Positions 24,653-36,410 of a DNA stretch of 64,000 nucleotides are shown here, in pieces. The notes beneath the pieces were generated by a model. That model was not told the DNA's origin. It saw only the letters and a program-made list of their open reading frames with translations, and did not search any database. The DNA comes from Amanita rubescens. Its lineage: Eukaryota; Basidiomycota; Agaricomycetes; Agaricales; Amanitaceae. The translations under genes were made by a program, and so were the position numbers. The stretch lies in assembly GCA_015039365.1 (NCBI GenBank), contig WION01000016.1, positions 124,001 through 188,000 of the forward strand. Direction: 5' to 3'. The first letter of the stretch is position 1; every line of letters starts with the position of its first letter.

Positions 24653-26650
24653 TTACTGAAAATATGCCGGCGGAATTTCTTGCGCATCAAAGTACCCAGG
24701 GGGCAAAGGGGCTCCCAGTGCGTCGAGATCAGAACTGTTGGTCGAGTATTTCCAGGATATGATGTCCAGGTTGCCAACATCCCGCCGCGGCATTCGAGCT
24801 AGTTCCCGCTGTGGACCTTTGCTCACGAAATATCGGACCGACATTTTCCCCTCTTCTAGGAAATCAGCTGTTCAATATGCGTTAGTCGTGATTCTCTGAC
24901 CGATCAACCTAACTCACAGTAATTGAAACTGACGAGGTATGGTCAGGAATAAGCTATCATTATGCCAGAGGATCAAATAGGCGTACCAATCGAGGAGAGC
25001 CCGTCCAATCGGTGTCGGAGGTGAATAAGCTTTTCGACTGTACTCGCCCACTGGGTATGCCCACCACATGAAGGCACTAAAGAGAATCATCTTTCCCAGT
25101 TTGACTCAGCATGAGACGGGTGCAAGCTACGGAAAGACAAACCTCAATGCAAACAGTAAGGGCGTTGAGCCCGTTTGCAATGTTCGTTGCAGTCCAGTAC
25201 GCAGTTCCTACGAATGTATAAGTAAGTAACAGAATTTCAAAAGCACCTGCCCACCATGAATTACTCTGTTTTCAAGTGCATCAAACTAAAAGGCGTAAAG
25301 AAGGGTCCCGTGCGTTTTACTGGTACTTACGATGAAGACTTGATAGAAAGTAAGGAAAACCAGCATCTTGATTGCCAAGAATTTCGCAAGAGGTCGGCGA
25401 CCGCGTAAGTCCTCATTCGTCAAGTTGTAAAATAGCAAGAGGCCATAGAGTGCCACGCTTGGAAGTATCAGAAGCGTCGTCAGAGAAATGGAAGACGTAT
25501 CTCCAACCTGACGCTGACAAAATCGATCGCATCCAGATAAACACTTGCGAAATGGAAATTGTAGCTTTGTGATTCGCACAATACACCAGAAGCTTGGCAG
25601 ATGATAGCAATCAAGGTAATGGCTGTTAAAATTTAGTTTACGCTGCTGTCATTTAGTCATTTGACTGACATACTTGGCCGGACGAACACATATTGCAAGA
25701 CGGACCACTACACGAATTGTTCACGGTAATGTCGGTACATTTCCTATTGAACGTACCTTGACGGCGTGCATAAAATATTCCTGTGATTACGCTTTAGAGA
25801 TGATTTAGGCCACTACGCACAGACTTGCCTTGGTGGGCCTGTATCTCCAGTAGCATAGCTAAAAAAAAGCGCGAGTCGGACGTGCGATCCCCGAAAAAAG
25901 TTTCAAACGACGCACAGGAAACAACATTCGTCTCTTCTCCTTCTCAGCCAAGAGGCTAGTTCTATCGTGCTTTCGTGCCGCATCAGCGACAAACTCGATT
26001 AATAGAAGACTGACATTCCATGAGTGAGTGAGGGAGTAATGAATTGGCGAGACGACGTACAGAAAAGCGCCAATCGTGATGGACTAAGGGATGAGATGAG
26101 TTAGCCGTTGCATGGAAATCAATCTGACGTGCCTCGTATACTAGGAGCTACTCAGGAACGGGTATAAGGAATTTGAACGATGTACTTACCGGATTCAATC
26201 AATGAGTAATAAACATAGTCGCGGAAAAAGCGATAAGATAGGAATGATATGATGGCATAGACAGGGGGCATGAAGAGTATACGGATACTGCACAAAAAAG
26301 GGAGCTAAGATTCTACCGAGAAATTCACTGCGGTAACAAACGTACATTTGCCTCTGCTGTTTCCGCACCGTGTAGTTTCTAAACACATAGGCTATTTTCA
26401 ACACAACTCCGATATAGAGAATGCAACACAAACCGGACGTGCGCAAGTATATGTAGACCAGATATGAACAGCGTCTTTGTGTAGTTTCAGCCTGACAGAC
26501 TATTAACATTCCCGGAGCTATGATGCATACCAGCAATGTGAAAACACCCGCAACAGTCCACCCGGTCCTATGCGTATCCCAATACCATCCACCTGGCGAC
26601 CAAAAGTCGGATTGGTCGACTTTCTGAGTGTTATCGGACGGACAACGCAT
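24653..26650 (-). CDS. OSTA/TMEM184 (DUF300) family membrane protein
   Basis: A multi-pass membrane protein of the organic solute transporter alpha / TMEM184 family; fungal members are largely uncharacterised. Diagnostic segments after splicing are QQRQIIRILFMPPVYAIISF, LSYRFFRDYVYYSLIE, LLIEFVADAARKHD, CYWRYRPTKA, WSVLQYVFVRP and PLAKFLAIKMLVFLTFYQVF. The start at 26650 gives MRCPSDNTQKVDQSDFWSP before the first membrane helix. The C-terminal tail (RRDVGNLDIISWKYSTNSSD) is soluble and ends at 24653. There are many short introns. The exact join between the YRPTKA exon and EYFMHAVK is uncertain (donor at either of two GTs, one giving a 36-nt intron). It lies 156 bp upstream of COG2 on the same strand. 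Confidence 0.8.
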
Positions 26651-26897
26651 GAGGATCGACAAGAAAGGGGGTTCTAATAACTCATGACAAAAGTTTGGAG
26701 CTTTTGTAATGCTCGCCGTGCCATGTGGAGTCGTAGTAATACTGCCACAGTAGGCGACAGTATGCCCTACATATTTTTAATAACCGGGATCGGCTATTGG
26801 GAGCTGACTCAGTCTGATCCGCTTCCCCAGGACCTGAAATCAGGCATCATGACTGTGCAATATAAGCGCCGGACGGGTCATCTCCACTCTACTAGCG

Positions 26898-27719
26898 ATG
26901 GACGCGAGCCTTTCACCTGTAGAAGAGAAGCGATGGAATAAAGTAGGTCATTTCGCAACCCATTCGTCAACCGCTTCTGATACGAATATGAACAGTATTC
27001 CGCCGTAATGTCCCAATTTCACGATCATTTCAAGAATCAATGTAAGTCATCTCGGCGCTGTCGAGCGCAACGCAAACTAAAAAGCTAGCTCCAGTTGCCA
27101 TGCTTCACCAGGTGAGACCCCGCCGTCCATTGGCTCTTGCGTCTGATTCCATCAAGCTCGCGGATGGCACATATTCGAACCGCGGAATGAGTCTGTCTGC
27201 ATACCTAGACTCTGCGATTCAATTCAAACAAAGTGAGTGTCGAGAATCAACATCTTGTATTTCTGACCAGAATCAAAAAACCAGTGCTTACGATGCACCA
27301 TACTATCGAAGAACGAGAGATCTTCCCAAAGCTGGCGACTCGTATGCCTCAGTTCTCGACGGATTCAGAGGGTCATGTAAAGTCCCATAGAGATATTCAC
27401 GAAGGTATGAATTGTCAGCAATATATTGGAATGCTTTCTAATAAGAATACAAGGGCTCGAAAAGCTCTCGAGCCTAGTTGAAAAGTGGAGGAGCGATCCA
27501 AAGACTTATTCACCCACCGAGATGAGAAGTTGCTTGGATGATTTCCGGCCAGTGTTGTTTCAACATCTAGATGAAGAGGTGCATTGAATCATATGGATCA
27601 ACAATTACAATTGAGAATCTCACATTAGTTGTTTCCAGGTGTCTGATCTTAAGGGAGAGTCGCTAAGGAAACATTTTTCGAGTATAGATGAATTGGAGCG
27701 ACAGTTGCCGTGGTTCTAA
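26898..27719 (+). CDS. Hemerythrin-like (HHE domain) protein
   Basis: Exons joined in frame from ATG 26898 (MDASLSPVEEKRWNK) give a four-helix HHE protein. Candidate metal ligands are in SQFHDHFKNQFAMLHQ, MHHTIEEREIFPKL, GHVKSHRDIHEG and LFQHLDEEVSDLKGE. Such His/Glu-rich helices bind a di-iron centre and oxygen, or act in iron, NO or redox sensing. The specific role in this fungus is unknown. Introns are short with standard GT-AG ends; the last separates HLDEE from VSDLKGES. The stop at 27717-27719 lies only 37 bp before the next gene's ATG on the same strand. Confidence 0.85.
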
Positions 27720-27756
27720 TAGTGTACACTATGATTACCTAACTTTGATCTATACC

Positions 27757-28470
27757 ATGTCAACCAACCCACCTGCTACCACCACCAGCTCAACGACTCA
27801 CCGTCATGCGGTGACGCCCATGGATAAGCAGCGCTCACAGCTAGAGCGGCTGCTTAAAGACCCGTCGAAACCGGCATTCATCCCCGTACCGCCGAAAGAG
27901 AAGACGATACGTGCGGCTCGTGAAATGATGAAAAACGTCCAGGGTTCTAGCGCAGGTGCCGGAAGCGGTGAATTCCACGTATATAAAGCAAGTAGAAGAA
28001 GGGAATATGAGAGGTTAATGATCATGGAGGAAGAGTCACAACAAGTACGTTCGCCCGTTTCCTTGCTCTCGCCTTTTATCAAACCGACGACGAATTAGGA
28101 AAAAACCACTGCAGAATTTGAAAGGAAGAGGAAAGAGGCGGAAGACCAAGCTAATGCGAAGACGGCAAAGAATAGAGCGAAACGGCAAAAGAAGAAGGAG
28201 AGAGCCAAAACGAAAGGAAATGGTGACGATTCGGGTGTCAAGTCATCAGAGACGGCCGATAAGACCAAGGGAGACGCGCCTATCAAGAAAAGACGATTAG
28301 TGAGCGGGCGCGAGTTGGTATTTCGTCTGCCTGGTGAGGAGAGTGACGAGGAAGACGAAGAGCCCATAACAGGTCCGGTGCCATTGGACACTGGGGATCA
28401 GACTGAGGAACCTGCAACTGTACCTCAGCATGTTGAGGTTTCGCGAGTCGTAATTCATGAGGATGACTAG
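27757..28470 (+). CDS. PRKRIP1: PRKRIP1 homologue (spliceosome-associated protein)
   Basis: Two exons (27757-28044 and 28099-28470). The conserved block LERLLKDPSKPAFIPVPPKE, then VQGSSAGAGSGEFHVYKASR and RREYERLMIMEEES, matches PRKRIP1/C114, a double-stranded-RNA-binding protein found in late (C*) spliceosomes, where it forms a long helix. The second exon continues as a charged Lys/Glu/Arg helix with NLS-like KRQKKKERAK, then an acidic C-terminus. The start gives MSTNPPATTTSSTTHRHAVT; the ORF is open further 5' but has no better ATG. Confidence 0.87.
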
Positions 28471-28526
28471 CTGTGAGTTTTGGTCAGGCGCCGGTATAGT
28501 GTTGTTATACCATAGTCGACAATGTC

Positions 28527-29777
28527 CTACTCTACATTTATAGGAGACACTTGGTCGCAACGTACTATACACTCATGGAGCAAGTTGAAGAAGGCAGGCA
28601 CCTACGATTCGGTCAGCGATTGACTACGCAAAGTAGATGGTAGTGACATACGTCTACTTCTTCCGCGACCATACAGTTCTTTCCGTCGGGTCCCCAGGAA
28701 TCATTGCAAATTTGATAGTTCCAAATGTCAACGACTGTTTGTCCTACTGTATGATTCCCCGAGACTTCGACATCGACTCGGTGTCGAGTTGATTTGAACA
28801 GATCAGGGCGGGAAACGTAGGCAATCGTCAATGCATCGTGTATTGGAGGTCCATCTACAAAACCGAACTACTTCCTTGTAAGATTCAGCAAAGAAACCGA
28901 CAAGTGTCGATAACATGTGTCGTAGCCTCGAAGATGCAGTCCCTCCCAAAATCTGGTTTTGGATGGTCTTCGTAGCGATGGCCGTATGGGTAACATTCAG
29001 GGGTATCATGGTCTTTCTAATCGGCGCATTAATTGCAATGTGAGCTGCGTGAGCTGCACAAAGGTTTTGGTATTGGACGGTAGAATGAAAATATGGACGC
29101 ACGATCGATCAGAATATTGTACTCTGCCACGGCTGAGCGGTTCCCAGTTCCAACAGCTCCGCCCATGAAAACAAACTCTTCGACAGCGTCGAGAAGATCA
29201 GGAAATGCAGAGACGAACAATGCAATGTTCGTCATTGGTCCGCTTGATACGATAGTCACTTTTTGTCCGGCTCCGCCCTTCCACGTCTCCTTGATGCATC
29301 GTGCCATTCCTTCTATGGCACGTACATGCGAACCATCTTCATTAAAGACAAAAAATGCCTGTACCTTTGGGTCATTTGCATCTGGAAGGCCTTCGACGCC
29401 TCCGAGCCCGTCAGATCCATGTATTTCTGGATCGTGTTTAGGGGGGAGTAACAAGGGTTTCACAGCGCCAGGATAAACGCGGACGTGGTTTGGAGCTGCA
29501 AATGCAGATAGACAGCGAGCGGCATTGAGTGCAGTCCATTCGCTGGAAGCATTTCCATGGGTCTGTTGTTGTGAGATGAGATCTAGTATGAAGATCTGAG
29601 ATAGACAACACAGTTGACACTCCGAGAAGATTAATATTTGTACAATGGAGAGCTAAAAGAATAGCGAGAGCATCGTCATGACCCTGTTGGGTTGAGATCA
29701 GTTTAGATCAGACGACTGAGGAAACGACGAACCGGATCGACGTCTAACCAAACGGATCTTTGATCGCACTCCGCCAT
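28527..29777 (-). CDS. Inosine-uridine preferring nucleoside hydrolase
   Basis: This enzyme hydrolyses nucleosides to base and ribose in purine/pyrimidine salvage. The calcium-binding N-terminal motif VDPGHDDALAI is split by an intron directly after the CCG codon of DVDP. Other family motifs are STTHGNAS, HGSDGLGG, VSSGPMTNIAL, MGGAVGTGN and AEYNILID, and the catalytic His in DGPPIHDALTIAYV. The last exon encodes PAFFNLLHECIVRCDQVSP, the expected helical end, with the stop at 28527-28529. The start MAECDQRSVWLDVDPG is the normal length before the DxDPGxDD motif. Its ATG (29777-29775) shares the same CATG as the divergent RMT2 start. Confidence 0.92.
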
Positions 29778-31092
29778 GGACGATGACTCGATCGATGCAC
29801 TGACAGCGCTTGGAGAAGATCTCATCGCTTCAATCTTTGATCGAAAATCTCAACATGACATTGCTTCAATAATTAACTCTGGCGCTCCAGTTTGGTACCA
29901 AAACGAATCAGAGCAATTATCTCCTCTTCACGCTGCAGCTTATATCCAACATCCTGCTCTCATCAAGTACCTCATTGAAAAAGGTGCCGTCTGGAACGCA
30001 GGTATAATTTCTTTCTTTCTTTCTCAAATACAGGTCGATTCATTCACCAGTGGATAAATTCGGTCACACTGCTGCAGACATTGCATTATCTTACAACAAT
30101 TCCGAAATTTATATGCTCATACGCGATGCAGGCATACGCTCCGGTAATTCATGCATTTTCATCAAAAATCCAGTTTGAACTCAATGTCAGGTAGAAATGC
30201 TTCTTGCCATGCTCTCAGGATCAGGACAACGACGATCCAGTCTAACATCATCCTTCAAGAAAAGGATGACACCGCGGCGGGATCCAATACGACATTCTTA
30301 TCATCCAACCTTCGTTTCACCAAGGACGAATCAGGTCAGGATATTTGTTCCGTTGATGCTGGAGATCAACAAGTCGGCGTCATGATGGGCTGGGAACGAG
30401 GAATTATGGAAGAAACGGTCAAAAGGCTTTGTCAAGGTCATAAAAACGCTCAAGCATTTGAGAGTCCTCAATGTCGGATTCGGTTTGGGTATTGTCGGTC
30501 GTTTTCTTGCTCGAGCGAAACATTCTCTCATAGGCAAGCTGCAAAGATCGACGGTCTCTTCCAAGCCCTGGATACTCCTCCGGCCCTGCACGTTATAATC
30601 GAGCCACATCCAGATGTACTACAGCATATGAGGAATCTCGGCTACTACGACCGTCCAAATGTCAAAATTCTAGAAGGAAAATGGCAAGACTTTATAGACA
30701 AGCAGGACATACTCAGCATCGGCGGCTTCGACGTTGTCTATACCGACACCTTTTCTGAAGACTTATAGCGATTTGCACAAGTTTTTTGAAAGTCTTCCAG
30801 ATCTTTTGTCAGGTCCAGAGTCTCGCTTCAGCTTTTTCAATGGCCTTGGAGCCACTAGTGAGTGATTTTCTCGGATTTTGATCATGCGTTGATGAAAGCA
30901 AAGATTTATTGTTCTACGACGTCTACACTCGTATCGCGGAGCTACATCTCTCAGACGTCGGCCTCGATGTCCAATGGTACGACAGTCGATGTCTCCAACG
31001 AGGACGGTGAAAACAATAGATGGGGTTCAAGTAGAGAATATTTCACGGTGCCTACTTATAGACTGCCTATTGGTACAATGGCGCGTATCTAA
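29776..31092 (+). CDS. RMT2: Protein arginine N-methyltransferase 2, frame-disrupted
   Basis: RMT2 methylates the delta nitrogen of an arginine, in yeast on ribosomal protein L12. The N-terminal ankyrin-like part reads MDDDSIDALTALGEDL, GAPVWYQNESEQLSPLHAAA, ALIKYLIEKGAVWNA and DKFGHTAADIALSYNN. The AdoMet domain shows LRFTKDESGQDI, GVMMGWERGIMEETVKRLC, the glycine loop LNVGFGLGI spliced by a 53-nt intron to IDGLFQAL, then HVIIEPHPDVLQHM, VYTDTFSED, RFSFFNGLGATN and WGSSREYFTVPTYRLPI. The frame breaks near 30215-30243, at the A5 run 30442-30446, at 30763 (extra T) and near 30984 (extra A). The first two might be absorbed by alternative splicing; the last two cannot. So either this is a decaying copy or the sequence has indel errors. 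Confidence 0.87.
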
Positions 31093-31246
31093 GTGTGTAT
31101 TTATCATTCATTGCGCAAGCATCAGACTCCGCATTACAAGCCAGCTGTGCTGTAGTTACATGGGGTACCTGCGTACGGTAGCGAGAAATAGATTAGGCGA
31201 CTTGCGCTGATACACTCAGGATCTGCGCGTATGACATCAACGCGCC

Positions 31247-31991
31247 ATGACAATCTTTAGCTTGTACGTATTTGATAGGTGAGCAACGCATCTCCAACCG
31301 CGAAAGCTAACTTACTCAGGGCGTTACAGGCACTGTATCTGCGTCTACTACCAAGACTGGCATCGCGCTAAGCGTCCAAAAGTAGCCACGGAGGGTGGCA
31401 TCTTGCACGCCGTGTCCCGGGCGGTGACACCCATTACCAGCGAACGCTACACCAGATGGCGCCGCAGCGCTGTCGGGATACAATAACCCGCGAAACAACC
31501 TCTCCTCTAGTACCGGAACCGTAATTGCGACGCAAGACCCATCTAATCAGGCGGCAACGACAACGACAAATGCCCAGCCCGCGGCATCATCTGCTCTACC
31601 CTTTGACGAAGAAGCAAAACTAGTCTATGGCGTCGTCCTATCCCTTCGCAACATGGTCAAAAAGTTATCGGGACGGTAAGCTCGTATAAAAAGGTTTTTT
31701 TCAACGTCTCGGCTCACATCTACTAGCGAAGAACAGTTTCTCGCGTACAAAACCTCGGCGTACAAACTCCATCTTTACGAAACGTTATCTGGCTACAAAT
31801 TCGTCATGCTGAGCGACCCAGACATCGATACCCTACGACCCGCCCTACGACAGATTTACGCAGGACCTTTTATCGACTTTGTCGTTCGTAACCCTCTTTC
31901 CACGATGGATTCACGGACACATGGTATCGATAACGAATACTTCCGCGCGAGCATCGATCGCTACGTAAGAGGCTTACTGGCATTTTCATAA
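31247..31991 (+). CDS. BET5: TRAPP complex subunit BET5 (TRAPPC1)
   Basis: A longin-fold core subunit of TRAPP, the exchange factor for Ypt1 in ER-Golgi traffic. Exon 1 encodes MTIFSLYVFDR; exon 2 begins HCICVYYQDWHRAKRP. After a variable Ser/Thr/Ala-rich insert come LPFDEEAKLVYGVVLSLRN, FLAYKTSAYKLHLYETLSGY and IYAGPFIDFVVRNPLS, ending YVRGLLAFS at 31991. In the insert the frame must change near 31437-31442. A 46-nt GT-AG intron (donor in GAGGGTGGC, acceptor ACCAG) would restore it, so the break is not proof of damage. The gene is convergent with FUN30, 90 bp away. Confidence 0.88.
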
Positions 31992-32081
31992 CACACACGC
32001 TGCTGCCAATGAATTGTGAAAAATAATACAAGACGAGATGATTATCCTTTTTTTTTTTGAAATAATTGTAAAACTGGTATG

Positions 32082-35000
32082 TCAAGTTTGATTGGTATCA
32101 GTCTCCTGCTTTTCCAATTGTTGCCGGAGTGTGCGAAGCAGAGATGTCTTCATCTCGCGTTCAGGAGCGGACTCGCCACCCTTGTCGTCAGTATCGCCTG
32201 CAACAGCCTCGTCTAATGCCAGCTTGGTTTGACCAAGTCGTAGCATGTCCTCTTCTATAGTACCTCTCGAAATCAGTTTGACAACCTCCACATCGCGCTT
32301 CTGCCCTATTCTATAAGCACGGTCTTGTGCTTGTCTATCGTTATGAGGGTTGAAATCTTGATCAAACCTACAACTGGTATTAAAAATAATTTTTTTTGGG
32401 GGGGAAAGAATCGCACATAATCACAACCGAGGCTGCTGTGAGGTTGATCCCCATTCCTGTGATATATTGTTATATTGACGAACGGCGCGAACAAAAGGAG
32501 ACCTCACCTCCCGCTTTCGTCGAAAGTAGAAAGACAGGTATCGAACTGTCCTCGGCAAACTCGTCTACCAGCGTTTGTCGAACATCTACGGGTGTGCTCC
32601 CTGTAAGAACAAGATAATCCATCTGCTTGTACTTTAACACGGCTTGCAGAATATCCAAAATTTGAGTAAACTGCATAGCGCCAAGTCAGCAGGTTTTTTA
32701 TTAAAAACAAACAAACGATTTATTGATACTGACTTGAGAGAAAATGAGAATTTTGCGACCTTCACTATTATATCGGGCCAACAGGTCAAGAAGCACCTTG
32801 ACCTTTCCCGCTTCTAGATAACAATCCTCTTTTTGGAGGAACTTTCGTGTCGACTGCGTCACCACCGGTCAGTATACATCTTATCGAAATGCAAAACCAA
32901 TTCACAGACCTTGTAGGTGGCGCAGAACACTTGTAGCTCTGCGTCGGTCATGACTGACATATCCTCTTTGACAAGGTCAAAGACTGCGCCTCTCTTCTTA
33001 AAGTCAGGCTCCTTGAGAAGTTGTTTCGTAATGCCCGACAAAACATTGTCGGTGAACTTGGTTCTGAACAGCATGGGGTGAGAGGCAGCCTTTCGAAGGT
33101 CCATCAGAACGTTAGTGCTATTCTCCGAGTAGACCTTGTTCTTCTCTGCCTTGGGTTTCTTTTTGGAGTTCTTGACACGACCATTGGACTGACCAGTGTC
33201 ATCAGCGGTTTCGTCTATTTGCGCTTCTGCTTCAATGATGGTCTTGCGGGACCGCTGAAGAGCGTCCGTGTAGATGGATTTTTGCAAAGCAGTCATTTCA
33301 CACCATTCAATGCGTTCCGTCTTATTGGGAAGGTCCCTTAGCACCTGTATGCATCGCTTCAGCCTAAGGATAGCTCGCGATAAGAATTTGAATATACCTG
33401 ATCCTTTCTTCTCCGAAGCACGAATGGCGTCATCATCTTTTTTGCTCTGGAAATCCTTTCCTGAGAAAGTAAAGTGACTTTGGAGTCGCCTTTGACTTTG
33501 AAGATGGCTCGTAAAGAATCCAGCGAATCCGCAAAGTGGTTCGGTAGAATAAAGTTCATCAAAGACTGACGTTGAATTTGTAAAGCGCAATCTCATGTAG
33601 GATAGAGAGAGAGAGACATACCACTAGTTCTTGCAGATTGTTCTGGAGCGGTGTACCGGTAAGAAGCAGCCTCCAGTTGGAGCCAAATCGGAGAAGCGAT
33701 TGATACCGCTGAGACTGAAAGTTTTTGAGCACATGTCCTTCGTCGTAAACGCAACACTGGAGATGATCACTCAGTCCTGGTCTCGTCTGACATCTTTACA
33801 TATTACGCACATCCCAATTTAACTTTCGGAAGAATTTGCGATCTCGCTCGTCTCCTTGAGCAAGATTGTACGTCGTGATCAGGACTTCCCATCCTTTTCC
33901 TAGCTTGCTAGTACAAAGTTGGGTGTCGAGCAAGGTTTGTCTAAGTTGTGGACGGTCTTCTTTGCCGGCGTAGTATGTTTGGATAGATATTGAAGGCGCA
34001 AACCGTGCAAATTCACGGCACCAGTTTTCTAATGTGGATGACCTACAATGGCACAATCAGGACGTCGGACGATGGTATGTAGGCAACGCATCACGCACGG
34101 GACAACCACGAGATGAGGTCCTTTGTTCCCTCTCTCCTTCAGCTGCGCAAAGAAACTAATGACCTGTATAGTTTTCCCCAGACCTGAGAAAGGTTGAGCA
34201 AAGGATAATGCCATGTCCAAAGAGTTTACTAACCCATCTCATCCGCCAGAATACAGCTCAAGTTGCGGCGGTATAATAAATTCAGCCAATTCACGCCAAG
34301 TACTTGGTACTCTTTTAGCTGGACAGAGTCAGACAACAACGCGGGCTGCGAAGTAAGAAAATCCTTTGGTCTCTCTCTGGAGGAAGACATGACGCGGAGA
34401 CTAAGAGCACCATCATCTTCATCCTGCGACACATCCTGTTTAGCCTTTCCCTTATCATTCGTAGGACCCACAGTCCACGACGCAATAGCGGCACGCAGAG
34501 ATGCACCTATCCTCTCACAGTCTTCTAGTATATCATCCACGGCACCATATCCTTGGAATAGGGCAGTGCACTCCTCAAATAATCTAGGACTAATGCCGGC
34601 GGGACCGGCTTTCTTCTTGCCCTGCCCTAGCTTCGCGTTGAGATCATCAATATAGTCAAAGGGACGCAGTTTGATGATAGCATTAGCTTGCTCAGGCGAA
34701 CATCCTTACGAATCAACGTTAGGCAATTGTCTGGTCGACATAACGAAACGTGCTTACCTGTGAGTTCCTGCAGAGCTTCCGGACTTGCAGTGTTGAGGTA
34801 GTTTAGCGCGCGCATCTCATCACTCGTGCCCAACCGGCTCCGTCCATTCCTCGCGTCATTGTCGCTCTCGCTTGCCTCTGTGTCCGAGTCAACGACCATT
34901 TTCTTTAGGCGTTTACGCTGTGGTCTAATGATAGGCGTCTCTGGAGACAACGGACTGATCTCCAAAGGTCGTTTAGAGGTGGGTGGAGTTGACACTATAA

Positions 35001-36063
35001 GAGTGTTGTTCTCCAGATTGGATCTATTGGCATAGATCATAGATTTCTTGCCCTTCTCTTTCGCGGCAGCTCGGCGAGCGCGTGACTCTTCGTCGAGCTC
35101 CTGAACACGACCCATGGCTTCTTGCTGTGATCTATTACTGGGAGAAGCAGGGGCCCAGTTGGGATCACCCAATAGGGCAGTGGCCATCTTTTCGTCGCCG
35201 TTTGCTTGCACCCAAGCGGCGTGGATGCGGTCCGAAGTATATTGAGGCATAGAAAATTTGAAACGAATGAATTTTGCTTCGTCCGTGACGGTACCTGTCG
35301 CAGAAGAGCTGCCAGGGGAAGGTGTGGCGGGCATTTTGGTCAGGCGGGAGGTTGACGAGCCAGAGATCGCCAGCCCTTCCGGAAGGGAGTCGTCCGAGGC
35401 TACCGATTGTATATCAGTGCCACCGGATGCGATCCGACGTCTTTGAGTGGCGCGGCGTATTTCCGGCGATGATAGCACATCCGTGCCATCGAACGCGTCC
35501 TCTAAAGGACCGCGATTTTGCCGTTTTCGCGGCGGGCCTTCGTCTCGCTCTATGACGGAAGAGGTAGCACTTTCTGTTCCGAACCTTCCATTGCGAAAGG
35601 ACGCGTTGGCCGAAGCGTTAAAAACGAAACCGGTCGGAGCGCTCAGGGGGTCGAGTGTATGGTTCCATTGAGGGTGGATCCAAGAGACGTTAGGAGGGCG
35701 GGATGGCTGGAGTGAATGGACATCATGGATGTGAGTCTCGCTATGAGGATAATAAGGAAGGGGTTGAGGGTCAGGAGGCAAAGGACTTGAGTTAGGGACT
35801 AGGACGATGGGGTTTTCGGAAGGGGTAACTGGGAAAAAGCGAGAGGAAATGGCTGAATCACGAGACGGGGGCGGAGACGAGGCGTAGGGAGAGTGGCGAG
35901 GGGGGACAACGGGCACAGAGGACGAGTTGTGGCCCAAAGTCTTACCCAACCTGAGTTGTTCCAAAGCTGCTCTCTTTCGATGCGTGTAAGAAATTATAAC
36001 GAAAAAGCACTTAACCAATTCACTAACTTTGTTACTCGATGCAGCTTCAGTACTGGAGTACAT
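32082..36063 (-). CDS. FUN30: FUN30/SMARCAD1-type SNF2 chromatin remodeller
   Basis: An ATP-dependent nucleosome remodeller with roles in heterochromatin and DNA-end resection. The N-terminus is low complexity, with a CUE-like helix pair ([30 protein letters not shown]). The helicase motifs are present: [48 protein letters not shown], the DEGH box in [13 protein letters not shown] (typical for this subfamily), [26 protein letters not shown] and [15 protein letters not shown]. About eight introns are needed. A 56-nt intron after CATYK removes an apparent frame jump near 32862, so the gene reads intact. The N-terminus is unsure: ATG 36063 unspliced, or ATG 36188 (MERLGQFTLRRLHS) plus one intron. 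Confidence 0.92.
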
Positions 36064-36410
36064 GACCCTATGTACCCAGACGAAGAATGCTTTGAATGAT
36101 CAGTCGTCTGCCAGCGGAGACTCTCCTCCGCTTGGTGATAAGTCGCTGAGTGAAGGCGTCGGAGCGTAAATTGTCCTAGTCTCTCCATATAGTACTTATC
36201 CTTTTTGCGTCCTTTCTACTTTGCTCTTTTTTACCTCTAGTAGACTTTCAATAACACCCCTCATTTACATACTAACTATGCTATTTGTACCTCCACACGC
36301 CCCTAGTGACCAGTAGAAGTGCGCCAGCTCAGCAGTTCAGGTCATCTCCGCACGTGGCCCCGCGCCGCACAGCCACCTCACGCAGTCCTTTCGCTTCAAG
36401 TGTAACCACC
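36064..36410. other. Divergent intergenic region, FUN30 / carrier gene
   Basis: 347 bp between divergent genes. It may include a short upstream FUN30 exon (ATG at 36188 on the minus strand). Otherwise I see only promoter-like, pyrimidine-rich sequence and no further gene. Confidence 0.5.

Noticed and set aside
32390..32404. Run of T followed by a run of G
   Set aside because: It lies inside a FUN30 intron and acts at most as its pyrimidine tract; no independent element.
32830..32900. Apparent frameshift in FUN30 (stop after YTDRW)
   Set aside because: A 56-nt intron (GTCTGT...ACGCAG) after CATYK restores frame, with a CTGAC branch-like site inside.
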